64,000 nucleotides of DNA from positions 4,292,501 through 4,356,500 of the forward strand of contig NZ_CP041091.1 of assembly GCF_006494815.1 (NCBI RefSeq), written 5' to 3'. This document shows positions 58,601 to 64,000 of this stretch, piece after piece (the first letter of the stretch is position 1; every line of letters begins with the position of its first letter). The notes under the pieces are model-generated. The model was not told the DNA's origin. It made no database searches and was given only the letters and a program-made list of their open reading frames with translations. This DNA is from Nocardioides sambongensis (lineage in GTDB: Bacteria; Actinomycetota; Actinomycetes; Propionibacteriales; Nocardioidaceae). The position numbers and the translations under genes were made by a program.

Positions 58601-59748
58601 CGGGTGATCTCCCGGACCGCCCGCTTCGCCAGGGACCACCGGTGCACCTCGGACGGTCCGTCGTAGATCCGGAAGGGGCGGATCTCGCGGGCGATCTTGG
58701 CCACCGGCAGCTCGTGCGTGGTGCCCAGGCCGCCGCACATCTGCACCGCCCGGTCGGCGATCCGGTGCAGCGCCTCCCCGGCGAAGGTCTTCGCGATCGA
58801 GGTCTCCTTGCTGGCCCGGCCCCCGTCGTCGAGCACCCGGCACGCCTCCAGCAACAGCGCCCGGGTCGCCGCGATGTCGATCTCGTTGTCCGCGATCATC
58901 TGCTGCATCATGCCCAGGTCGGCCAGGCGGGTCCCGAACGCCTCGCGGCCGGCGACGTGGGTGACCGCGACCTCGTGGGCGCGGCGGGCGGCGCCGAGCC
59001 AGCGCATCACGTGGGTCATCCGGGCCGGTCCGAGCCGGATCTGGGCTCCGGCGAAGCCGCGGTCGACGTCGCCGAGCACGTCCTCGTCCGGGACGAAGAG
59101 GTCGGTGAACCGCATCTGGCAGTGGCCGCCGAGCATCGAGGTGTCCAGGCTCTTCAGGTGCCGCCCGACCTCGAGGCCCTCGCGGTCGGACGGGGCGAGG
59201 AACATCGTCGCGTGCTCGCCGGTGCGCGCCATGATGATGAAGAACCCGGCGCCGTCGGCGCCGGTGATGAAGTGCTTCTCCCCGTTGATCACCCAGCCGC
59301 CGTCCGCCTTCTCCGCGGTGGTGGCCAGGGCCGCCGGGTCCGAGCCGGCACCGGGGGAGGGCTCGGTCATCGCGAAGCCGGAGCGCACCTCGCCGCGCGC
59401 CAGCGGGCCCAGGTAGCGATCGCGCTGCTGAGCGGTGGCGAGGTGGTCGAGCAGGTGCACGTTGCCCTCGTCGGGAGCGTTGATGTTCAGTGCGACGGGG
59501 CCGAACAGCGAGTAGCCGGCCGCCTCGAAGACCGGGGCGCGGTCCACCATCCCGAGGCCGAGCCCGCCCAGCTCGCGGGACGCGTGCGGGGCGAAGACGC
59601 CGGCCTCGCGCGCGGCCTCCTGCAGCTGCAGTCGCGCCGCGTCCCCTCCGGCGGCGGCGATGTCGCCGTCGTACTCGTCGTCGACGGGGAGCACCCGGGT
59701 GCGGATGAGCTCCTCGGTCGCGCTGACGATCTGATCCACCGTGGGCAT
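58597..59748 (-). CDS. Acyl-CoA dehydrogenase (ACAD10/11-like)
   Basis: 383 residues from an ATG at 59748. FAD-dependent fold: FAMTEPSPGAGSDPAALATT (FAD/substrate binding), GWVINGEKHFITGADGAGFF, EAFGTRLADLGMMQQMIADN, QMCGGLGTTHELPVAKIARE and RIYDGPSEVHRWSLAKRAVR with the usual C-terminal region. It oxidises an acyl-CoA to the enoyl-CoA; with the kinase-like partner it may process 4-hydroxy acids. A TetR-type operator lies 43 bp upstream. Confidence 0.9.
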   Translation of the reverse strand: MPTVDQIVSATEELIRTRVLPVDDEYDGDIAAAGGDAARLQLQEAAREAGVFAPHASRELGGLGLGMVDRAPVFEAAGYSLFGPVALNINAPDEGNVHLLDHLATAQQRDRYLGPLARGEVRSGFAMTEPSPGAGSDPAALATTAEKADGGWVINGEKHFITGADGAGFFIIMARTGEHATMFLAPSDREGLEVGRHLKSLDTSMLGGHCQMRFTDLFVPDEDVLGDVDRGFAGAQIRLGPARMTHVMRWLGAARRAHEVAVTHVAGREAFGTRLADLGMMQQMIADNEIDIAATRALLLEACRVLDDGGRASKETSIAKTFAGEALHRIADRAVQMCGGLGTTHELPVAKIAREIRPFRIYDGPSEVHRWSLAKRAVREITR

Positions 59749-59790
59749 GGTGCCTCCTGCTGCTGGTTGGCGGCCGGTCCGGCCAGAAAA

Positions 59791-59806
59791 CCGAACGAGC
59801 GTTTAG
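59791..59806. promoter_or_regulatory. TetR-type operator upstream of the acyl-CoA dehydrogenase
   Basis: CCGAACGAGCGTTTAG, an imperfect palindrome of the form CYRAACG-AG-CGTTYRG, a shape common for FadR/KstR-like TetR regulators in actinobacteria. It lies between the dehydrogenase start and the divergent DUF2200 gene. The TetR encoded at 56864 is the obvious candidate. Confidence 0.45.
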
Positions 59807-59879
59807 ATATCAGGATGACGGATCATCCGTGCCGGGGCAACCCGGTGACCGTGCTGCCGCAGACCCCTAGGCTCTCCCC

Positions 59880-60221
59880 ATGCACCGCATCTTCACCACC
59901 AGCGTCGCCTCCGTGTATCCCCACTACGTCGCGAAGGCGGAGCGCAAGGGGCGCACCAAGGCGGAGGTGGACGAGGTGATCACCTGGCTCACCGGGTTCG
60001 ACCAGACCGAGCTCGACCGTCACCTGGCCGAGGAGACGACCTTCGCGGACTTCTTCGACGCGGCCGAGCTCAACCCGGCCGCCGAGCTCATCACCGGCAG
60101 CATCTGCGGGGTGAGGATCGCGGAGATCGAGGACCCGCTGATGAAGAAGATCCGCTACCTGGACAAGCTCGTGGACGAGTTGGCCAAGGGCAAGGCGATG
60201 GAGAAGGTGCTGCGCGGCTGA
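59880..60221 (+). CDS. DUF2200 family protein
   Basis: 113 residues from an ATG at 59880. [40 protein letters not shown] and [20 protein letters not shown] match DUF2200, a small family also found in enterobacteria (YdhR neighbourhood unrelated). Soluble, no signal peptide. Function unknown. Convergent with the VapC gene. Confidence 0.85.
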   Translation: MHRIFTTSVASVYPHYVAKAERKGRTKAEVDEVITWLTGFDQTELDRHLAEETTFADFFDAAELNPAAELITGSICGVRIAEIEDPLMKKIRYLDKLVDELAKGKAMEKVLRG

Positions 60222-60243
60222 GCCTCGTCGCCCGGTGCGCCGG

Positions 60244-60633
60244 TCATAGCGCGCTCGCGATATCGGTCTGGCCGAAGTCGTCTCCCTTGAACAGCAGCGG
60301 GAGCCCGGCGATTCGGGCGGTGGCGTAGGAGAAGCAATCGCCATAGTTCAGCCCTGCGGGGTGACGTCCCTTGCCGAAGCGGCGCCATGCGCCGACCGCG
60401 ACCGCTGCGTGGTCGGCATCGACCGGCACGATGCGATCGGCCACCGAGCCAATGAGATGTTCGAGATCCCGCGTGGCGTCAGGTCCCTGTCGTGCTTCGA
60501 CGACGATCGTCGCCTCGACCACCGAAGCCGCCGAGATCAGGCACCGTTCCCGGACCAGCTCGGTGAGATGGCGCTCCGCGTCGCTCTCGCCGAGGACGAT
60601 GGCCACCAGGGGTGAGGTGTCCGCGACGATCAT
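60244..60633 (-). CDS. vapC: PIN-domain toxin VapC
   Basis: 129 residues. Acidic PIN residues: MIVADTSPLVAIVLGE (first Asp), ISAASVVEATIVVEAR (Glu) and LNYGDCFSYATARIAGLPLL, FKGDDFGQTD (Asp residues). It follows the VapB gene with a 4-base overlap, the standard VapBC layout. It is a ribonuclease held inactive by VapB. Confidence 0.92.
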   Translation of the reverse strand: MIVADTSPLVAIVLGESDAERHLTELVRERCLISAASVVEATIVVEARQGPDATRDLEHLIGSVADRIVPVDADHAAVAVGAWRRFGKGRHPAGLNYGDCFSYATARIAGLPLLFKGDDFGQTDIASAL

Positions 60634-60881
60634 GCGGGCAGGCCGTGCTCGTCGTACCCGACGATGTCCTCGCTCGTGCGGTCGTCGAGGATGCGTCGCG
60701 CACGCCCGCGGTCGATGATGGCCTGCAAGTCGTCGGTCCCGGCGACTGCGCGCCGGGCTCGCGCAACTGCGAGCTTGTCCTGCAGTGCTTCGCGCAGTGC
60801 GACGGTGATCGACTGCCCGGTCAGCTCGGCGAGCTCGCGTGCCAGGCGGTCGGTCTCCGCGTCCTTGATGTTGAGCGCCAT
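60630..60881 (-). CDS. vapB: VapB antitoxin
   Basis: 83 residues from an ATG at 60881. MALNIKDAETDRLARELAEL followed by TGQSITVALREALQDKLAVA is the ribbon-helix-helix DNA-binding start of the VapB group that partners this VapC type (Rv0623-like). The C-terminus DDRTSEDIVGYDEHGLPA binds the toxin. It overlaps vapC by 4 bases. Confidence 0.9.
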   Translation of the reverse strand: MALNIKDAETDRLARELAELTGQSITVALREALQDKLAVARARRAVAGTDDLQAIIDRGRARRILDDRTSEDIVGYDEHGLPA

Positions 60882-60930
60882 GAGTAAAGAATGACTGATG
60901 CCGAGGAAGACATCAAGGAAGAAGCAGGCT

Positions 60931-60948
60931 CGGGGGTCCTCGCCCCCG
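60931..60948. terminator. Weak hairpin between the ligase and vapB genes
   Basis: CGGGGG (60931-60936) and CCCCCG (60943-60948) around a 6-base loop, 15 bp past the ligase stop on the minus strand. It may terminate the ligase operon before vapB. Confidence 0.35.
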
Positions 60949-60962
60949 GGTCGAGGACTGGC

Positions 60963-62537
60963 TCAGCCCCTGACGTCGTCGCCGTCCCGGAGCGCGTTGC
61001 GGCGGATCTTGCCCGTCTGCGTCTTGGGGAGCTCCTCGACGACGTGCACCTCGCGGGGGACCTTGTACGCCGCGAGGCGGGCCTTGACGTGGGCGCGGAC
61101 CTCGTCGGGCTCGGCCGTCGTACCGTCCCGGAGAGCGACGTAGGCGACGACCGACTCGCCTTGGTAGTCGTCGGGTCGCCCCACGACCGCTGCCTCGAGG
61201 ACGGCGTCGTGGCTGACCAGGGCGTCCTCGACCTCGCGCGGCCACACCTTATAGCCGGAGACGTTGATCTGGTCCTTGAGGCGATCGACGAGATAGACCC
61301 AGCCGTCCGCGTCGATGACGGCGACGTCGCCGGTGCGCAGCCGACCACCGGGCATCGTCTGGCGGGTCGCCTCCTCGTTGCGCCAGTAGCCGGGCACGAC
61401 CTGCGGCCCACAGATCTCCAGCTCGCCCTGCTCGCCCGGAACGGTCTCCTCCCCGTCGGCACCGAGTGTGCGGACGGTCAGGCCGGAAAGCGGCTTGCCC
61501 ACCGAGAGGGTGCCGCTGGCCTCGTCGACCGGAGCCCGTTCGCCCAGCGGTACGGCGATCACCGCGGAGCTGGTCTCCGTCATGCCGTAGACGTTGTGGA
61601 CGTAGAGGCCGTAGCGCTCCTCGAATCGCTCCACGGTCGATGGCGGGATCGGGGCTCCGCCGGAGTAGAGCGCCCGGGAGCTGGCGAACGCGGAGGCGTC
61701 GTCGCCGGCGCTCTGGGCCAGAGAGTTGAACGCCGTGATCGATCCGATCGTGAACGTCACACCGTGCTCCGCGCACGCCTCGAGCACCACCTCGGGATGG
61801 AACCGGTGGGTGAGCACGAGAGGGGCGCCGTGGACCAGCGCGATGGTCGCGTTGATCACCACGCCGGTGATGTGGAACAGCGGGGCGATGGCGAGGACGA
61901 CGTCCCTCTCGCTCAGCTCGACCGCCTCGCCGTAGCTGTCGATCACGGCCAGCAGGTTGGCGTGGGTGTTCATCGCACCCTTGGGCGGGCCGGTCGTGCC
62001 GGAGGTGTAGGTGAGCAGGGCGAGGTCGTCGGCCCGCACCTCGACGCTCGTCGGTGTGCTGCCCTGGTGCTCCTCGAGGAGCCCGCGGAGGTCACCCTCC
62101 GCGGCGCTGAGCACCCGCTCGTCGTTGCGGGTCTGGAAGTCGGTGTCGGCCGCGGTGATCAGCCATCTCCCGTCCGCCACGGCCCGTGCCTCGGTCGCCA
62201 ACGGGGCGCCGCAGACGATCCCGCTCGCCCCCGAGTCGTCGAGGATGCGGCGCAGCTCCTCACCCCGGTACATCGGGTTGAGCAGCACCGCCGCCGCACC
62301 GATCCGCCAGAGGGCGAGGAGCGCCAGCGGATAGGCGGGCACGTTCTGCAGGTAGAGCCCGACGCGGTCGCCCTTGCCGACCCCTCGCTCCTGGAGGGCC
62401 GCGGCGAGGGCGTCGGCGTGGCTGTCGAGCTGCTCGGCCGTCAGCCGGCCGTCGAAGTAGGTGAGCGCCACCTCGGTCGGGTCGCGGTCGACCCGGGCCC
62501 GCCAGGCGTCGACGAGGGAGGGCTGGTCAACGGACAT
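60963..62537 (-). CDS. AMP-dependent acyl-CoA ligase
   Basis: 524 residues from an ATG at 62537, overlapping the end of the cupin gene by 11 bases. Intact adenylate-forming enzyme: LLTYTSGTTGPPKGAMNTHA (phosphate loop), NVYGMTETSSAVIAVP, GRLRTGDVAVIDADGWVYLV, VDRLKDQINVSGYKVWPREV and VEELPKTQTGKIRRNALRD with the catalytic Lys. It activates a carboxylic acid to its CoA ester. Its operon partners, a cupin dioxygenase-like protein and an Fe-alcohol dehydrogenase, suggest a catabolic route for a hydroxylated or aromatic compound. Confidence 0.9.
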   Translation of the reverse strand: MSVDQPSLVDAWRARVDRDPTEVALTYFDGRLTAEQLDSHADALAAALQERGVGKGDRVGLYLQNVPAYPLALLALWRIGAAAVLLNPMYRGEELRRILDDSGASGIVCGAPLATEARAVADGRWLITAADTDFQTRNDERVLSAAEGDLRGLLEEHQGSTPTSVEVRADDLALLTYTSGTTGPPKGAMNTHANLLAVIDSYGEAVELSERDVVLAIAPLFHITGVVINATIALVHGAPLVLTHRFHPEVVLEACAEHGVTFTIGSITAFNSLAQSAGDDASAFASSRALYSGGAPIPPSTVERFEERYGLYVHNVYGMTETSSAVIAVPLGERAPVDEASGTLSVGKPLSGLTVRTLGADGEETVPGEQGELEICGPQVVPGYWRNEEATRQTMPGGRLRTGDVAVIDADGWVYLVDRLKDQINVSGYKVWPREVEDALVSHDAVLEAAVVGRPDDYQGESVVAYVALRDGTTAEPDEVRAHVKARLAAYKVPREVHVVEELPKTQTGKIRRNALRDGDDVRG

Positions 62538-63069
62538 AGCGTTCAACGTAGTCGGCACCGAGTCCGACCTGTTGGTAGTGGCGTCGAGCCGCCTCGAGCT
62601 TGGTGAAGACGTCCTCGTAGCCGACCGCGTTCCCGTCCGGGTCGACGTAGACGTAGGTCCCCGTGACATGGAAGAGCGTGATCATCTCGTCCACGTCGTC
62701 GGGCACCACCAGGGTGTGGGTCTCGCCGGGTGGCTCGAAGGCGTAGCCGAAGGTCGTCGCCACCCAGTCGTGCTCGAGGTAATACCAACGGCCGCGGAGC
62801 GGGAAGGCGTGCACCGGGCCGGCGTGTCGGTGGCGGGAGAGGACGCCGGCACGACGGACACGGAGAAGGTTGACGAAGTATCCCTGGGTCACCGACAGCA
62901 ACAGCGGACGGAACGACACGCCCTCGGTCTGCGGAACCCAGAGCCGCTCGTCGCCCTCATCGAGTTCGAGGGCGCCGGTGATCACGAGGTCCTCGACTAT
63001 GTCGGCCGGTTGCTTGCCGCGGAACGGCTCGACGCCATTCGGTGTCGGCGGTCTGCTGGTGGTGGTCAC
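62527..63069 (-). CDS. Cupin protein, 2,4'-dihydroxyacetophenone dioxygenase-like
   Basis: 180 residues from an ATG at 63069 overlapping the dehydrogenase stop. ChrR/DAD-type cupin: GYFVNLLRVRRAGVLSRHRH, GPVHAFPLRGRWYYLEHDWV, FAFEPPGETHTLVVP-type region and MITLFHVTGTYVYVDPDG. Histidines in SRHRHAGPVHAF and GETHTL are candidate metal ligands. Relatives cleave 2,4'-dihydroxyacetophenone to 4-hydroxybenzoate and formate; the similarity is at motif level only and the substrate is unknown. Confidence 0.75.
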   Translation of the reverse strand: MTTTSRPPTPNGVEPFRGKQPADIVEDLVITGALELDEGDERLWVPQTEGVSFRPLLLSVTQGYFVNLLRVRRAGVLSRHRHAGPVHAFPLRGRWYYLEHDWVATTFGYAFEPPGETHTLVVPDDVDEMITLFHVTGTYVYVDPDGNAVGYEDVFTKLEAARRHYQQVGLGADYVERYVR

Positions 63070-64000
63070 GATGCCCTCCTCGGGGTCTGGCGCGGAAGTG
63101 CCTCCACCGCGGTCAGCGCGCGGACAACGGAGTCCGTGGTCGGCGCGGGAACGCAGTTGGCGACGTGGGGCGAGTTGGTGACGGCCATGGCGAGCCGCTG
63201 CAACACCTCATCTCCGACCGGGCCAGGGGAGAGGTCGACGTCGAGATCGTGGAGAGATTGCGGCAACTCCACCGCACCCAGGAGGGCGGCGACCTCGGCC
63301 AGGGACTCCGTATCTCCCTCGTGTGCTAACTGGACGAGCAACCCGTACGCCACGTGGTATCCGTGCAGGTGGCGGTCGGCCCCAGGGGTGATCATCAGGC
63401 CCCTCGTCAGGGCGTGCGCCATTGACAGACCGCCGTTTTCGAACGCCAGACCGGAGAGCAGTACGACGGCCTCGATCGTTCGTTCCAGTTCGGGTGACGG
63501 AGTGTCCCGCCCCAGAGACGCGAGTGCCTTCTCAGCATCCGCGACCAGGATGCTGCGGCATCCGGCGGCCACGATGCCTGCGACCGCCAGCGGCTCCTGA
63601 CCGGTGGTGGCCTTGCCTTGGGCGACTCGACATGCCCTGGCCTCGAAGTACTTCGCGAGGGCATCCCCGATGCCTGAACGGAGGAACCTGGGCGGAGCCG
63701 AGCAGATGATCTGGGTGTCCACCAGAACGAGTTCGGGGTTCATCGAGAGGTGCGGGGTGTCGACCAACAGGTGGTCCTCGTTGTACATCGCGATGACGCG
63801 GGACGTGGGCCCGTCGTTGGATGCGATGGTCGGCAGGGAAACCATCGCTGTTCGCAGCGCCCGGGATACGCCCTTGGCCAGGTCGAGAACCTTGCCCCCG
63901 CCGACTCCGACGACGGCGGACGGACGATCGGAGGCAGCATCTGACGCCAGGTGCTCGATGTGGCCCGGAGTCACCTCACCCTGGACTGCTCGCAACTGAT
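63066..64000 (-). CDS. Iron-containing alcohol dehydrogenase (GldA-like), N-terminus outside the window
   Basis: The visible 310 or so residues lack only the N-terminal Rossmann start. VVGVGGGKVLDLAKGVS binds NAD phosphate; TIASNDGPTSRVIAMYNEDH and PELVLVDTQII follow. Metal ligands are expected in SGIGDALAKYFEA (Asp), SMAHALTRGL (His) and HLHGYHVAYGLLVQL (His). Group III Fe-ADH with glycerol dehydrogenase-like order. It is the first visible gene of the cupin-ligase operon. Confidence 0.85.
   Translation of the reverse strand, partial: QLRAVQGEVTPGHIEHLASDAASDRPSAVVGVGGGKVLDLAKGVSRALRTAMVSLPTIASNDGPTSRVIAMYNEDHLLVDTPHLSMNPELVLVDTQIICSAPPRFLRSGIGDALAKYFEARACRVAQGKATTGQEPLAVAGIVAAGCRSILVADAEKALASLGRDTPSPELERTIEAVVLLSGLAFENGGLSMAHALTRGLMITPGADRHLHGYHVAYGLLVQLAHEGDTESLAEVAALLGAVELPQSLHDLDVDLSPGPVGDEVLQRLAMAVTNSPHVANCVPAPTTDSVVRALTAVEALPRQTPRRAS

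Overview
The window is high-GC DNA from an actinobacterium, most likely a member of the Nocardioidaceae (Nocardioides-like). The evidence is uniformly GC-rich third codon positions, frequent GTG/TTG starts, a folP2-gpgS pair and an XRE-hbhA-DUF2516 block that both also occur together in mycobacteria, and a streptomycete-type ceb cellobiose operon. The family assignment is inference.

Layout. 1-1956: start of a probable ATP sulfurylase gene (minus strand), then an XRE regulator, a heparin-binding-hemagglutinin-like protein and a DUF2516 membrane protein. 1942-5331: dTDP-L-rhamnose genes (rmlB and a fused rmlC-rmlD on the minus strand, rmlA divergent). 5531-16168: a translationally coupled surface-polysaccharide operon with a WbpM/CapD dehydratase, CapE/FnlA, a WecA/WbpL-type initiating transferase, a WbuB-like glycosyltransferase, a reductase, CapF/FnlB, CapG/FnlC, a second glycosyltransferase and a Wzx-like flippase. 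The predicted sugars are UDP-L-FucNAc and related 6-deoxy-HexNAc units. 16323-20975: a three-level nest of insertion sequences (ISL3 interrupted by IS256, interrupted in turn by IS1634). 20977-26073: the other half of the polysaccharide locus on the minus strand (Wzy-like polymerase, CapK-like protein, TviC-like epimerase, TviB-like dehydrogenase). galE follows at 26207. DNA at about 13.1-16.2 kb and 21-24.7 kb is visibly less GC-rich, as expected of an exchangeable glycan-type core.

27256-40217: a membrane-anchored glutaredoxin-like protein, a one-protein ECF sigma/anti-sigma factor, two small proteins of unknown function, a very large secreted GH78 alpha-L-rhamnosidase with a LacI-type operator, a lipoprotein amidase, gpgS, folP2, a LigB-like protein, a secreted BLIP/SmpA-like protein and a NeuD-like acyltransferase. 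40242-46434: DUF5994, enoyl-CoA hydratase, a Phd/VapC-type toxin-antitoxin pair, an F420-dependent oxidoreductase, an acyl-CoA synthetase, an endonuclease-like protein, and three copies of a 55-65 bp hairpin repeat. 46469-53917: a cellobiose regulon (SBP, two permeases, GH1 beta-glucosidase, LacI regulator, divergent ATPase) with two CebR-like boxes. 53967-64000: two divergent MFS exporters, a TetR regulator, a phosphotransferase/acyl-CoA dehydrogenase pair, DUF2200, a VapBC pair, and an operon of AMP-ligase, cupin and Fe-alcohol dehydrogenase that runs off the right edge.

At least 13 frame breaks interrupt otherwise intact conserved genes. All of them are repaired by adding one base, mostly in a short G or C run, so systematic sequencing error is more likely than gene decay. 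The most notable biological signal is the IS1634-family element, which is flanked by identical direct repeats of about 389 bp. These look like a very long target duplication made when it inserted across an older ISL3/IS256 junction. No tRNA, rRNA or CRISPR array was recognised.
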